From: Gammaproteobacteria bacterium | Lineage (GTDB): Bacteria > Pseudomonadota > Gammaproteobacteria > Steroidobacterales > XN24 | Reading direction: 5' to 3' | Length of the DNA: 64,000 nucleotides | NCBI GenBank assembly: GCA_024640085.1 | Contig: JAHEFR010000001.1 | Coordinates: 248,001-312,000 of the forward strand | In this document: piece by piece, positions 29,750-37,842 of the stretch | Numbering within the stretch: the first letter of the stretch is position 1 | Layout: each line of letters starts with the position of its first letter | Position numbers and translations under genes: made by a program | Notes under the pieces: model-generated | Told to the model about the DNA's origin: nothing | The model's input: only the letters and a program-made list of their open reading frames with translations | Database searches by the model: none

Positions 29750-29905
29750 ATGGACAACTGTCGACATTTCGGTAACAGACTGCGGATCAGCCACCGGCTG
29801 ATCCAGATGGCTGACCCGGCGTTGAGCCGGCGTCACGAAGATGAGCCCAAGGCCCGTCGCGGAACGGTGGTCCCTGGCCGACGGCGCACAGACCGCCGCT
29901 ACTGA
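29750..29905 (+). CDS. Possible small basic protein (51 residues)
   Basis: An ATG reading frame in the gap between the TPR-less gene and the basic-protein gene. The product starts MDNCRHFGNRLRISHRLI and ends in an Arg-rich tail (RRGTVVPGRRRTDRRY). A good promoter lies just upstream, but the ribosome binding site is weak and the frame is short. A perfect 9-base stem-loop (29784-29804, GGATCAGCC/GGCTGATCC) lies inside it, so the transcript might instead be a structured RNA. Treat as a candidate only. Confidence 0.3.
   Translation: MDNCRHFGNRLRISHRLIQMADPALSRRHEDEPKARRGTVVPGRRRTDRRY
29784..29804. repeat. Perfect 9-bp stem with 3-base loop
   Basis: GGATCAGCC, loop ACC, GGCTGATCC. The stem is perfect and lies 70 bases downstream of a candidate promoter, within the 51-codon frame. 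No T-tract follows, so it is not a standard terminator. Confidence 0.5.
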
Positions 29906-29928
29906 TCGCGCCCAGGATGCGCGCCGGC

Positions 29929-30261
29929 CTAGCGCCGGCCCGTCCTCCCAATGGGGATTTCGTCCCAGCCCCGCTTTTTCTTGGCCGGAACGGTGGTGGC
30001 GTTGTCGTAGGGGTTATCCCGCCCCTCGTAAGAGGAGACCTCCTGTCCCGGCCGCGCCCTGCTTGCCAGTGGCGTGCGCTTGGCCGCGCGGCCAATGGAG
30101 TTGTAGGGATTGGCTCCCTCGAGCCTTGGCTTGCTTGCGACGCGTTCGGACGGCAGTCTCCCGGTCGTCTCCGCCAGACCCCGCCGAATGACTCCGCCTG
30201 CCTCATCACGCAAAGGTTTATCTTTGGCGGCCGATTTCTTCTTTCGACCGAAGATCATCAT
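29929..30261 (-). CDS. Basic 110-residue protein of unknown function with NPY repeats
   Basis: The ATG at 30261 is preceded by a strong ribosome binding site (GGGGGGAGGG). The product starts MMIFGRKKKSAAKDKPLRDE and is strongly basic. It has two related segments, GANPYNSIGRAAKRTP and GRDNPYDNATTVPAKKKRGW, and ends WDEIPIGRTGRR. Low-complexity charged sequence suggests an intrinsically disordered protein. I do not recognise a family. A CRP-like site with a well-spaced -10 box lies upstream, so its expression may follow carbon or energy status. Confidence 0.72.
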   Translation of the reverse strand: MMIFGRKKKSAAKDKPLRDEAGGVIRRGLAETTGRLPSERVASKPRLEGANPYNSIGRAAKRTPLASRARPGQEVSSYEGRDNPYDNATTVPAKKKRGWDEIPIGRTGRR

Positions 30262-30314
30262 AACCCTCCCCCCAGAGCGGTCTCGTGATCGATTTTCGGA
30301 TTTCCCCGAGACTC

Positions 30315-30361
30315 AGTGTAGGGAACCGCCGATTGAGAATTTGTGACGACCGTCACAAATT
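30315..30361 (-). promoter_or_regulatory. CRP-family site and class II promoter
   Basis: A 24-base inverted repeat (30338-30361, eleven-base arms around two bases) contains TGTGA-N6-TCACA, the CRP/Vfr/Clp consensus. On the minus strand TACACT (30315-30320) lies where a -10 box would place the start at about 30308, putting the site centre at -41.5, the class II activator position. It reads toward the 110-residue basic protein gene. The repeat also covers the stop codon of the small membrane gene (30353-30355) and might help end that transcript. Confidence 0.6.
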
Positions 30362-30712
30362 GTCGGGTGGAGGAGATGGCGCCCGCTTTCTTCTGAGCGG
30401 GACAATTGCGAGTCTGAGGGCTTGTATCCCGAGCCATGGGCTTAGCACGAGGATCCAGGCCGGCAGGTATCCGGCTGCCAGGTCGGCGAAAATATCGCCA
30501 TACAGATGCCCGATGCCATGGCCTTCGTCAGAGTAGGGGCCCAGTAAGGCCTGGCCGGTGAAATAGATCGCTATGGGTAGCAGGATTGCGCCGACAGCGA
30601 TGGATGCGCCCGCGAGGATCAGTTCCTTGCGGATCCAGCGTCCCGTGGCCGGCGGCGGCCTCTCCTGGCCCGATGGCCCGTCGGAGTCTGGCTGCACTGT
30701 CTCTTGCATCAT
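30353..30712 (-). CDS. Small two-helix membrane protein coupled to tetR
   Basis: A 119-residue protein with a proline-rich cytosolic N-terminus (QERPPPATGRWIRKE), then two membrane helices (LILAGASIAVGAILLPIAIY and YLPAWILVLSPWLGIQALRL) and a basic tail ending PPPDNL. Between them lies a Gly/His/Asp-rich loop (PYSDEGHGIGHLYGD) that might bind metal. Its ATG overlaps the TetR stop codon as ATGA, so the two are translated together. No family recognised. Confidence 0.72.
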   Translation of the reverse strand: MMQETVQPDSDGPSGQERPPPATGRWIRKELILAGASIAVGAILLPIAIYFTGQALLGPYSDEGHGIGHLYGDIFADLAAGYLPAWILVLSPWLGIQALRLAIVPLRRKRAPSPPPDNL

Positions 30713-31359
30713 GTGCCGGTGTCTCTGACCTTGACCTGGATTCCGGAGAGAATGGTATCGCAGACAGAATTCGCCAGCCCGCGGATCTCGCGATCACCTG
30801 CAGGACTCAGTTTTCCGCTGCCCAGAATCAGCATGGTCAGCCCGTGGACCGCTGCCCAGCAGGTCAGAACGATCTCGTCCGTCGTCGATCCGGCAAAGAC
30901 GGCACAACTGCGACCGTCGTCGATAATCCGGTAGATCTGTTCATAGGCCGCCTCGGCGGACGCGTGAAGCTCTGCGTCGATGTGCTCGGATTTCATCATG
31001 CCGCTGAACATGAGCCGGGTGCGTTCCGGGTTCTCGGTCGCCCAAAGCACATAGGCGACGCCGGCATCGCGAAGCTGCTTTACAGGATCGCCGGGGTGGC
31101 CCTCCCGGGCGGCGGCGATCATATCGCCGAGCTGATCGAACCCGGCCTGGGCGACGGCCTCCATCAACGCGGCCTTGTCCCGGAAGTGGCGATAGGGGGC
31201 GGCGTGGCTTACGCCAGCGCACTGACACACTTCCCGGAGGCTGACCCCGGCGGCGCCGCGATCCTCCAGGAGGCGTTCCGCGGCGTCTACAAGGGAACGA
31301 TGAAGGTCGCCGTGGTGGTAGGGGCGGCGGAGGCGGCACTGTGATTTCGGGTTGACCAT
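30709..31359 (-). CDS. TetR-family transcriptional repressor
   Basis: A 216-residue protein from the ATG at 31359. The N-terminal helix-turn-helix is typical (LVDAAERLLEDRGAAGVSL, then REVCQCAGVSHAAPYRHFRD). The C-terminal ligand-binding part includes YVLWATENPERTRLMFSGMM and a TetR_C-type end. A much longer in-frame upstream extension runs antisense through the MFP gene and is not coding. It is divergent from the MFP-RND operon, with a palindromic operator between them, the standard arrangement for a drug- or lipid-sensing local repressor that also represses itself. Confidence 0.93.
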   Translation of the reverse strand: MVNPKSQCRLRRPYHHGDLHRSLVDAAERLLEDRGAAGVSLREVCQCAGVSHAAPYRHFRDKAALMEAVAQAGFDQLGDMIAAAREGHPGDPVKQLRDAGVAYVLWATENPERTRLMFSGMMKSEHIDAELHASAEAAYEQIYRIIDDGRSCAVFAGSTTDEIVLTCWAAVHGLTMLILGSGKLSPAGDREIRGLANSVCDTILSGIQVKVRDTGT

Positions 31360-31383
31360 GGCCGTCGCAGTGTAACACACATG

Positions 31384-31417
31384 TTGACACCGTAAACATA
31401 TATGTTTACATTGCCAA
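31384..31417. promoter_or_regulatory. tetR/efflux divergent promoters with shared operator
   Basis: The 18-base perfect palindrome GTAAACATATATGTTTAC (31392-31409) lies in the gap between tetR and the MFP gene. Rightward, TTGACA (31384-31389) and TACATT (31407-31412) are 17 bases apart. Leftward, TTGGCA (31412-31417) and TACGGT (31389-31394) are also 17 bases apart. The operator thus occupies the spacers of both face-to-face promoters, and one bound TetR could silence both directions. Confidence 0.75.
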
Positions 31418-31444
31418 CATAGCGTTACCTGCGCGGACATCTCC

Positions 31445-32521
31445 ATGCTTTCGACTCTCACCCGCACGTTGCCGGCAATCGCCGCAATCGCCCTGGTCCT
31501 GACCGGCTGCGGAATGGATTCCAGCGCCGAGGAGCAGCATTCCGCTATCCGGTCTGTCCGGGTTGCCGAGGTCCGGGCCCTGGACTCGGCGCGGGAAGTG
31601 CGAGTCTCCGGCGTCACCCGCGCCGCGCGACGGGCGACCCTGTCGTTCCTGGTGTCCGGCACGCTTGTAGACCGCCCGGCGGATCTGGGGCAGACCGTAC
31701 GCGCGGGTGAGCTCCTGGCCAGAGTCTCCAATCCTGGACTGCGTCCCGCGGTGGCCAGCGCCGAGGCGCGGCTGAGAGAGCTGGATGCGAGGGTGGAGCA
31801 GCTGGGGCGGGACCTGGCTCGGGCGAAGGATCTCCGCGGCCGGGGGTTGATCAGCCAGGGGGACCTGGAGCGAGTGCAGACCGACCGTGATGCGACGGCG
31901 GCCGCAAGGGATCTCGCCGCCGCCAATCTGGCGGAGGCGAGGAACCAGCTCGATGAGGCCAGCCTGCGGGCCCCCTTCGATGCAACCGTCGACGGCGTCT
32001 TTTTCGAGCCCGGAGAATTCGTCGGCCCCGGGCAGCCAGTGGTGCAAATCAGCGCGTCCAGAAACCTGGAAGTCCAGATGGAGATCCCCGAGTCCCTCAT
32101 CGACAGGTTCGCGCCGGGAATCGACGTGGTCCTGATCATGTCCTTCCTGGATGAACGGGAGGTCTCGGGCAGGGTGGTCCACGTCGGTGACGCCGGGGGC
32201 GCCGTCGGCGGCTTGTTCCCGGTGGAAATCCGCCTGTCCGACGAGCCGGGACTGCGCCCGGGTATGACTGTCGAGCTGGCGTTCCCGGTGCGCAAGGACA
32301 CGGGTCTGGCCGTCCCCCTTGCCGCCATCCTGGATCCCGGCACGGGCAGGCCCAGGGTTTTCCGCGTCTCCGAAGGTCGGGTCGAACCGGTGTTCGTCAC
32401 CGTGGGTCAGCTGTTTGGCGAGGTGGTCGCCGTCAGCGGCGCCCTGCAGGCAGGTGACCAGGTTGTCGTCACGGGCCTGAGTTCCCTGACGCCAGGGCAG
32501 CGTGTCGAGGTCTTGCGATGA
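31445..32521 (+). CDS. RND membrane-fusion lipoprotein (TetR-controlled)
   Basis: A 358-residue periplasmic adaptor with lipobox LVLTGC-GMD after a short signal (LPAIAAIALVLTGC). Adaptor features in order: first lipoyl half (RATLSFLVSGTLVDRPADLG), helical hairpin (LRELDARVEQLGRDLARAKD), second lipoyl half (LRAPFDATVDGVFFEPGEFV) and beta-barrel (GRVVHVGDAGGAVGGLFPVE). The C-terminal VVVTGLSSLTPGQRVEVLR is typical. The stop codon overlaps the permease ATG as ATGA, so both are made together. Confidence 0.94.
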   Translation: MLSTLTRTLPAIAAIALVLTGCGMDSSAEEQHSAIRSVRVAEVRALDSAREVRVSGVTRAARRATLSFLVSGTLVDRPADLGQTVRAGELLARVSNPGLRPAVASAEARLRELDARVEQLGRDLARAKDLRGRGLISQGDLERVQTDRDATAAARDLAAANLAEARNQLDEASLRAPFDATVDGVFFEPGEFVGPGQPVVQISASRNLEVQMEIPESLIDRFAPGIDVVLIMSFLDEREVSGRVVHVGDAGGAVGGLFPVEIRLSDEPGLRPGMTVELAFPVRKDTGLAVPLAAILDPGTGRPRVFRVSEGRVEPVFVTVGQLFGEVVAVSGALQAGDQVVVTGLSSLTPGQRVEVLR

Positions 32522-35500
32522 AACTGATCGACGCCGCTGTCCGCCAGCGGCGCCTGGTCCTCGCGGTGGCCGTGGTTCTGGCAGTTGTGGGGATGGCCGC
32601 ATGGAACGGCATGATTCGGCAGGAAGATCCGTCCTTCCCCTATCGCGCGGGCTTCATCCTGGTGGCGTATCCCGGCGCCGATCCGGAGCGGGTCGAGCGC
32701 CTGGTGCTGGAGCCCCTCGAGGAGGAACTGGCAGAGATCGAGGAGATCGATTACATCCAGTCCACGGTGCGTTCGGGGCAAGCCGCCATCCGGCTGCGTC
32801 TGAAAGAATACGTCTACGACACTGACACCCAGTGGGACAGGATCCGGGTGGCGGTGGATCGGGCGAGCCAGGTATTTCCCGATGGCGTCGGCGAGCCGGT
32901 GGTGGACGATCGGCTGGTGGACAACGTGTCGGCCGTGATCGCCATCCGCGGGTCCGACGATCTTCTCGAACTGGCCCATGCGGCCGATCGCCTGGAGAAG
33001 AAGCTGTTCCGACTCGAAGGCGTGTCGCGGGCCGAGATCGTCGGCGATCCCGGCGAGCAAGTGACCGTCGCCTACAGGGACTCCACCGCCAGGCGGCTCG
33101 GGCTGACGCCCCAGTCCCTGGCCGGCCAGCTCAATGCGAGAAACCAGGTGCGGGGCGGCGGCACAGTCCTGGTCGCCGGCAAGACCGCTACCCTCAGACC
33201 AGAGACTGAGTTCCGGTCCATCGAAGAGATCCGTTCTGCCCCGGTGGCGTTGCCTTCGGGTATCACGGTGCCTCTGTCGGAAGTCGCACAAGTCCGCCAT
33301 GGCCCGCGGGAACCAGGTGCCGAATTCATGTGGGTGAACGGCATGCCTTCGGTAGGCGTCTCCATCATCGTCGAGCGGGACAAGGCGCATGTGGTGGAAT
33401 GGGGGCGGCGGCTGAAGTCATTCGTTGAGGACATACGTCCAGACTACGAGCCGCTGGCGCTGGAGATCATTCTCTTTCAGCCCGATCACACCGAGAGCCG
33501 GCTACGGGAACTTGGGGCTTCCCTGCTGCTGGGTGTCGCCATCGTCGCGGGCATCCTATTCCTGACGATGGGTCTTAGGCTGGGCGCCCTCGTCGCGTCG
33601 GTGGTGCCCCTGGTCACGCTGTCCACGCTGGCCCTGTACGCCATCGGTGGCGGGGTTCTTCATCAGATGGCCATCGCCGGAATGGTCATCGGGCTCGGCA
33701 TGCTAGTGGACAACGCCATCGTCATGTCGGAGAACATCCAGTGGCACCTGGACCGGGGGGTGCCCAGACGGGAAGCATCGGTCATCGCGGTGAGGGAGCT
33801 TGCCCGACCTCTTGGGTCTGCTACCGGCACGACTCTCGCGGCATTCGCTCCCATGTTTATCGCAGAGGGGAACACGGCCGATTTCACGCGCATGATCCCG
33901 GGCATGGTGATGCTCATGCTCACCGTCAGTTATTTCTATGCCGTCCTGGTAACTCCTGCGCTGGCGGAATTCATGTTGAAGCCGTCGGCCGGAAGGAAGG
34001 AGGGCGCGCTGGCAAGGCTGGGAAGGCGTCTCGGAATGCTGGCTGTGCGGCACAGCAGGATCGTCCTGGTTGCGGCGGCCGCCCTGGTCTCCCTGGCCGT
34101 GTGGGGGGCCCGCTTCGTCGATCGGGACTTCTTCCCCGATACGGCTCGAAACGAGATGGTCGTGAACCTGAATTTCGCCGAGGGCACGCACATCAGCACC
34201 ACCTCCGCTGCGGCTGTGGCGATGGCGGACGCCATGCTCGAACTCGAGGAGGTAGAAAACGTCTACGCGTGGACCGGGTTCTCGGGGCCCACATTCTTCT
34301 ACAATCTTTCCGAAAACCCCCGCAGCCCCCATATCGGCAGGCTCGCCGTGATCGCCCGTTCGGTCGAGGATCTGCCGGCTGTCTTTGACTGGGTACGCGC
34401 CTACGCCCATGCCCGGCTCCCGGATGTCGAAGTCGTGCCTCAGCGTCTCGGCCAGGGCCCGCCCGTCCAGGCCCCGATCGAGATCCGCCTGTTCGGCGAC
34501 GATTTCGGCTTACTGCGCCAGGCGAGCGAACAGGTGATGGACCTGGTGCGCAGCACTGAGGGGACGACGGACGTTCGCGAGACCCTTGGCACAGGCACGC
34601 CGACCCTGGTATTCGAGGTTGGCGACGCCTCCGCAGCTCGTTACGGGTTGGATCGGGAGGATGTTGCCAACGCGCTCCTTGGAAGAACACTGGGGATTCG
34701 CATAGGAGACTATAGGGCCGGGCTGGACCCGGTGCCGATCGTCCTGAGGTCGCCGGAAGGGGAGAGATTCGACACCGACCACCTGGATACGGCCTATGTG
34801 TTTACGGATTCCGGTGATTCGGTACCCCTCGCCCAGCTCGTGGACCAGTCGCTCGTCTGGCAACCATCCGCTATCCAGCATCGAGATCTCCAGCGGGTGG
34901 CGATCGTCCTGTCGGAACTGGAACAAGGCTATCCTTTCGGCAATGTGACCGATGCAGTCAACAGGAAACTGGCGGCGATCGATCTTCCGCGTGGCGTCAG
35001 CCTGGAGTTCGGTGGAAAGCAGGAGAGTTCCGGCGACGCCAACGCTGCCCTGTTTTCAGCCATGCCCGTGGGGATAGTCCTGTTGCTCGTCTTCCTGCTG
35101 CTGGAGTTCAACTCCTTCCGCCGACTCGTGATGGTGCTGGTCACGGTGCCGCTGGCCGCGACCGGCGTCGTCCCTGGCCTCCTGCTCACCGGTAATCCCT
35201 TTGGCTTCACGGCGCTGCTGGGGGTCGTCGCCCTGGCCGGCATCGTGGTCAACAATGCCATCGTGCTGATCGACGTGCTGGACGCGAATCTGGCGGCGGG
35301 GCGGCCTCTCGGCGAGGCCATCGCCGACGCCGTGGCGCGGAGGACCCGTCCCATCCTCCTGACGACCGTGACCACGGTAGCCGGTCTCGCGCCTCTCACT
35401 TTTACTAGCAGCACGCTATGGCCGCCTCTGGCGTGGTCTATCATATCCGGGCTTTCGGCCTCCACAGTGCTCACGTTGCTGGTGGTACCGGCCATGTGCC

Positions 35501-35532
35501 GTTACCTGCTGAATGAGCGGTCTGCAGCCTGA
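32518..35532 (+). CDS. RND efflux permease (TetR-controlled)
   Basis: A 1004-residue RND exporter that starts MKLIDAAVRQRRLVLAVAVV. The first periplasmic domain has YPGADPERVERLVLEPLEEE. TM4 reads GMLVDNAIVMSENI (Asp398, Asn399) and TM10 AGIVVNNAIVLIDVLDAN, so the second AcrB aspartate and the lysine are missing, as in the other three permeases here. The sequence is only distantly similar to them, so this is a separate pump. It is coupled to the adaptor gene; no outer-membrane channel gene is in the operon, so a TolC-type protein encoded elsewhere must complete the pump. Confidence 0.94.
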   Translation: MKLIDAAVRQRRLVLAVAVVLAVVGMAAWNGMIRQEDPSFPYRAGFILVAYPGADPERVERLVLEPLEEELAEIEEIDYIQSTVRSGQAAIRLRLKEYVYDTDTQWDRIRVAVDRASQVFPDGVGEPVVDDRLVDNVSAVIAIRGSDDLLELAHAADRLEKKLFRLEGVSRAEIVGDPGEQVTVAYRDSTARRLGLTPQSLAGQLNARNQVRGGGTVLVAGKTATLRPETEFRSIEEIRSAPVALPSGITVPLSEVAQVRHGPREPGAEFMWVNGMPSVGVSIIVERDKAHVVEWGRRLKSFVEDIRPDYEPLALEIILFQPDHTESRLRELGASLLLGVAIVAGILFLTMGLRLGALVASVVPLVTLSTLALYAIGGGVLHQMAIAGMVIGLGMLVDNAIVMSENIQWHLDRGVPRREASVIAVRELARPLGSATGTTLAAFAPMFIAEGNTADFTRMIPGMVMLMLTVSYFYAVLVTPALAEFMLKPSAGRKEGALARLGRRLGMLAVRHSRIVLVAAAALVSLAVWGARFVDRDFFPDTARNEMVVNLNFAEGTHISTTSAAAVAMADAMLELEEVENVYAWTGFSGPTFFYNLSENPRSPHIGRLAVIARSVEDLPAVFDWVRAYAHARLPDVEVVPQRLGQGPPVQAPIEIRLFGDDFGLLRQASEQVMDLVRSTEGTTDVRETLGTGTPTLVFEVGDASAARYGLDREDVANALLGRTLGIRIGDYRAGLDPVPIVLRSPEGERFDTDHLDTAYVFTDSGDSVPLAQLVDQSLVWQPSAIQHRDLQRVAIVLSELEQGYPFGNVTDAVNRKLAAIDLPRGVSLEFGGKQESSGDANAALFSAMPVGIVLLLVFLLLEFNSFRRLVMVLVTVPLAATGVVPGLLLTGNPFGFTALLGVVALAGIVVNNAIVLIDVLDANLAAGRPLGEAIADAVARRTRPILLTTVTTVAGLAPLTFTSSTLWPPLAWSIISGLSASTVLTLLVVPAMCRYLLNERSAA

Positions 35533-35590
35533 GCGCACCGCCCGGCGGACTGTTATCCTAGAGCGGGTCTGATGGCCGGACCGGAGAAGC

Positions 35591-36682
35591 ATGACGCTGC
35601 ACAATATCCGCGGGTGGATCGGGCGCCAGCTCGCCAATCCCCAGATCGTCACCTTGAGCGTGATCATCGTCACGATCACGTTCATCGTCTATTTCTTCGG
35701 CCACATGTTGGCGCCCTTGTTTGCGGCCGTCGTCATCGCATACCTGCTGGGGGGTCTCATCGGCAGACTCGAGCGGCGCGGGGTTCCGCATCTTGGATCG
35801 GTGCTGGTGGTTTTCCTGAGCTTCTTCGCGTTCCTGATCTTCGCAGTCTTCGGCCTGCTGCCCATGCTTGTCAGGCAGCTGACACAGCTCGCCCAGCAGG
35901 TGCCGGCAATGATCGCCAGGATGCAGACCGCGCTGATCGACCTGCCGCAGCGGTATTCGATGATCACCGAGCGCCAGATACAGGAACTGCTGAACAGCAT
36001 CAGTTCGGAAATCCTCAGCGCCGGGCAGACCCTGCTGTCCTATTCGCTGTCGTCCCTGATCACCGCTCTGACCATCGGCGTCTATCTGGTGCTGGTACCG
36101 ATCCTCGTCTTTTTCCTGCTCAAGGACCGGAAGGAAATCTTGGCATGGGCGACCGGATTTCTCCCATCGGACCGGCCACTGACCGATCAGGTCTGGAAAG
36201 AAGTTGACCGGCAGATTGGCAACTATGCGCGGGGCAAGGTCTGGGAGATCTTTATCGTAGGCGCCGTCACCTACACGGTGTTCAAGTTTCTCGGCCTCCA
36301 GTACAGCCTCCTGCTCGCCGTGATCACGGGGTTCTCTGTGCTCATCCCCTACATTGGCGCGTTCTTCGTTACCCTGCCGGTGGCCGGTGTCGCCATCTTC
36401 CAATGGGGCGTGCAGCCCGAGTTCTATTGGGTGTTGATTGCCTATGGGGTGATCCAGTTTCTCGACGGCAATCTGCTCGTGCCGCTGCTGTTCAGCGAGG
36501 CGGTCAACCTGCATCCCGTGGCGATCATCGCGGCCATCCTCCTGTTTGGCGGGTTGTGGGGTGTCTGGGGAGTGTTCTTTGCTATCCCCCTGGCCACGGT
36601 GATACAGGCCGTGCTGCGCGCCTGGCCGAAAGACATCCCCCCGCCGGACACCGATCGGGGCAAGGCAATCCAAGTCGGCTAG
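35591..36682 (+). CDS. AI-2E family (PerM-like) transporter
   Basis: A 363-residue inner-membrane protein of the AI-2E/PerM family, with about eight helices. TM1-2 (VTLSVIIVTITFIVYFFGHM, APLFAAVVIAYLLGGLIGRL) and TM3 are followed by a large extracytoplasmic helical domain at about 95-155. Then come the conserved segment VLVPILVFFLLKDRKEIL, the glycine-rich GFSVLIPYIGAFFVTLPVAG and the C-terminal signature GNLLVPLLFSEAVNLHPVAI. Members export AI-2 or act as Na+/H+ antiporters; the substrate cannot be told from sequence. It stands alone 58 bases after the RND gene. The following 173 bases (36683-36855) hold no gene. Confidence 0.93.
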   Translation: MTLHNIRGWIGRQLANPQIVTLSVIIVTITFIVYFFGHMLAPLFAAVVIAYLLGGLIGRLERRGVPHLGSVLVVFLSFFAFLIFAVFGLLPMLVRQLTQLAQQVPAMIARMQTALIDLPQRYSMITERQIQELLNSISSEILSAGQTLLSYSLSSLITALTIGVYLVLVPILVFFLLKDRKEILAWATGFLPSDRPLTDQVWKEVDRQIGNYARGKVWEIFIVGAVTYTVFKFLGLQYSLLLAVITGFSVLIPYIGAFFVTLPVAGVAIFQWGVQPEFYWVLIAYGVIQFLDGNLLVPLLFSEAVNLHPVAIIAAILLFGGLWGVWGVFFAIPLATVIQAVLRAWPKDIPPPDTDRGKAIQVG

Positions 36683-36855
36683 CCCGGTTCCCGGCCGTGA
36701 GCGGGGCTGGCGATTCTCTGCCGGTCGGCGCGGCGGGCCGGCGCCGGGCGCCGAACCGCTGTCTTCGGGGCCAACTATGCGGTGCACGCGGCAGATTCAT
36801 GGAAGGGGCGATAGAAGGTTCGGGCCCACTTGAATTCCTTGCCGACTGCAAGCCG

Positions 36856-37620
36856 TCATCCGTGCTGCCAAGGCAGATTGCGCCACACGATGAAGAGGCC
36901 CATGAAGATTAGGAAAATTCCGAACCCCCGCTTCAGCCTGTGGTGAGGCAGCTTCACCGCCAGGCGGTTGCCGAAGAGACTTCCGATGACGCCGAGGGCT
37001 GTCACCACTGCGAGGACACTCCAGTCCAGTTCCAGGCCTTGCGTGTCGAGGACGTCCGTGTACTTCCAGAATCCGGCGAAGGACTTGAGCGCGATGATGG
37101 CCAGGCTGGTCGCCACCGCCCGGTGCATGCTGAGCCCGCCCAGCAGGACAAGGGCCGGCACAATCAGGAACCCGCCGCCGACGCCGACAAAGCCCGTCAG
37201 GACACCGACGACCAGACCGTCCGCCATGACTTTCCAGGCGCGACGCCGAGCCGGGGCAGCTGTCACCAGCGGTTCCCGCCGCAACATGAATCCGGCGGCC
37301 ACGAGCATGACCATGGCAAAAGCCAGCAGTTGGGTCTGCCCGCTGACGTAGGCCGCCAGCCAGGCGCCCAGCCAGGTGCCGGCCATGCCGGGAATCCCGA
37401 ACAGCCCGAGGCTGCGCCAGTCGATCATCCGGCGGGCGAGGTAGGGCAGGGCGCCGACAAGAGCGATGGAACCCACCACGGCCAGTGAGCCCGCGATGGC
37501 GACCTTTTCCTCCTGGCCGACGAGATACACCAGGACCGGGACGGTCAGGACCGAGCCACCCGAGCCGAGCAGACCTAGGCTCAGGCCGATCGCGAGCGCT
37601 CCGATCCATGCCATAATCAT
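36856..37620 (-). CDS. TauE/SafE family sulfite/organosulfur exporter-like permease
   Basis: A 254-residue inner-membrane protein with eight helices in two related halves, as usual for TauE/SafE (DUF81). The first half starts IGALAIGLSLGLLGSGGSVL and the second has VGVLTGFVGVGGGFLIVPAL. The glycine-rich GSGGS and GVGGGF loops are the repeat signature. Family members move sulfite, sulfoacetate or related anions; substrate here is unknown. A strong terminator hairpin stands in its 5' leader, 45 bases before the start codon, and a promoter lies further upstream. Confidence 0.92.
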   Translation of the reverse strand: MIMAWIGALAIGLSLGLLGSGGSVLTVPVLVYLVGQEEKVAIAGSLAVVGSIALVGALPYLARRMIDWRSLGLFGIPGMAGTWLGAWLAAYVSGQTQLLAFAMVMLVAAGFMLRREPLVTAAPARRRAWKVMADGLVVGVLTGFVGVGGGFLIVPALVLLGGLSMHRAVATSLAIIALKSFAGFWKYTDVLDTQGLELDWSVLAVVTALGVIGSLFGNRLAVKLPHHRLKRGFGIFLIFMGLFIVWRNLPWQHG

Positions 37621-37659
37621 CGGTTAATCAGTGTATTAAATGGTATATCTAGAAATACG

Positions 37660-37737
37660 ATTAAAATCGCCCGGACCGAGGCGGGTCCGGGCGATCAGCG
37701 GGCCACATCACGACTTGGGGGAGTCATATATCAGCGA
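37660..37737 (-). ncRNA. Candidate leader/attenuator RNA upstream of the TauE gene
   Basis: A promoter on the minus strand (37744-37773) would start transcription at about 37737. The transcript then meets a perfect 12-base stem followed by UUUUAAU, 45 bases before the TauE start codon. This makes either a short RNA of about 78 bases or a 5' leader whose terminator must be bypassed for TauE expression. I do not recognise a known riboswitch in the leader, so the ligand or regulator is open. Confidence 0.4.
37666..37695 (-). terminator. Intrinsic terminator in the TauE leader
   Basis: A perfect 12-base stem (37666-37677 with 37684-37695, ATCGCCCGGACC arm) around a six-base loop is followed on the minus strand by TTTTAAT. 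This is the strongest intrinsic terminator I see in the window. It faces the TauE gene, so it either insulates TauE or acts conditionally. Confidence 0.8.
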
Positions 37738-37743
37738 CATCTA

Positions 37744-37773
37744 ATAATACATCGATAACATCAGGGATGTCTA
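37744..37773 (-). promoter_or_regulatory. Candidate promoter for the TauE leader
   Basis: On the minus strand TAGACA (37768-37773) and TATTAT (37744-37749) are 18 bases apart; each differs from consensus at one position. GACATC (37736-37741) and GATGTC (37766-37771) form an inverted repeat around the -10 box and could be an operator. Confidence 0.5.
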
Positions 37774-37842
37774 ATGTTTTTGCGGCCCTTATCATACCGG
37801 TCCTGCCAAGGTTCCCACGAACAGAAAATTCCGGAGATGACG

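Noticed and set aside
30709-32400. 563-codon extended reading of the tetR frame
   Set aside because: Only the last 216 codons match TetR; the extension is antisense to the MFP gene and crosses the promoter and operator.
31406-32602. 398-codon leftward frame opposite the MFP gene
   Set aside because: Antisense to a clear adaptor lipoprotein gene and overlapping the tetR operator region; no motif.
35558-36787. 409-codon leftward frame opposite the AI-2E gene
   Set aside because: Composition dominated by Asp, His, Gln and Arg, a typical reverse-complement shadow of hydrophobic membrane helices.
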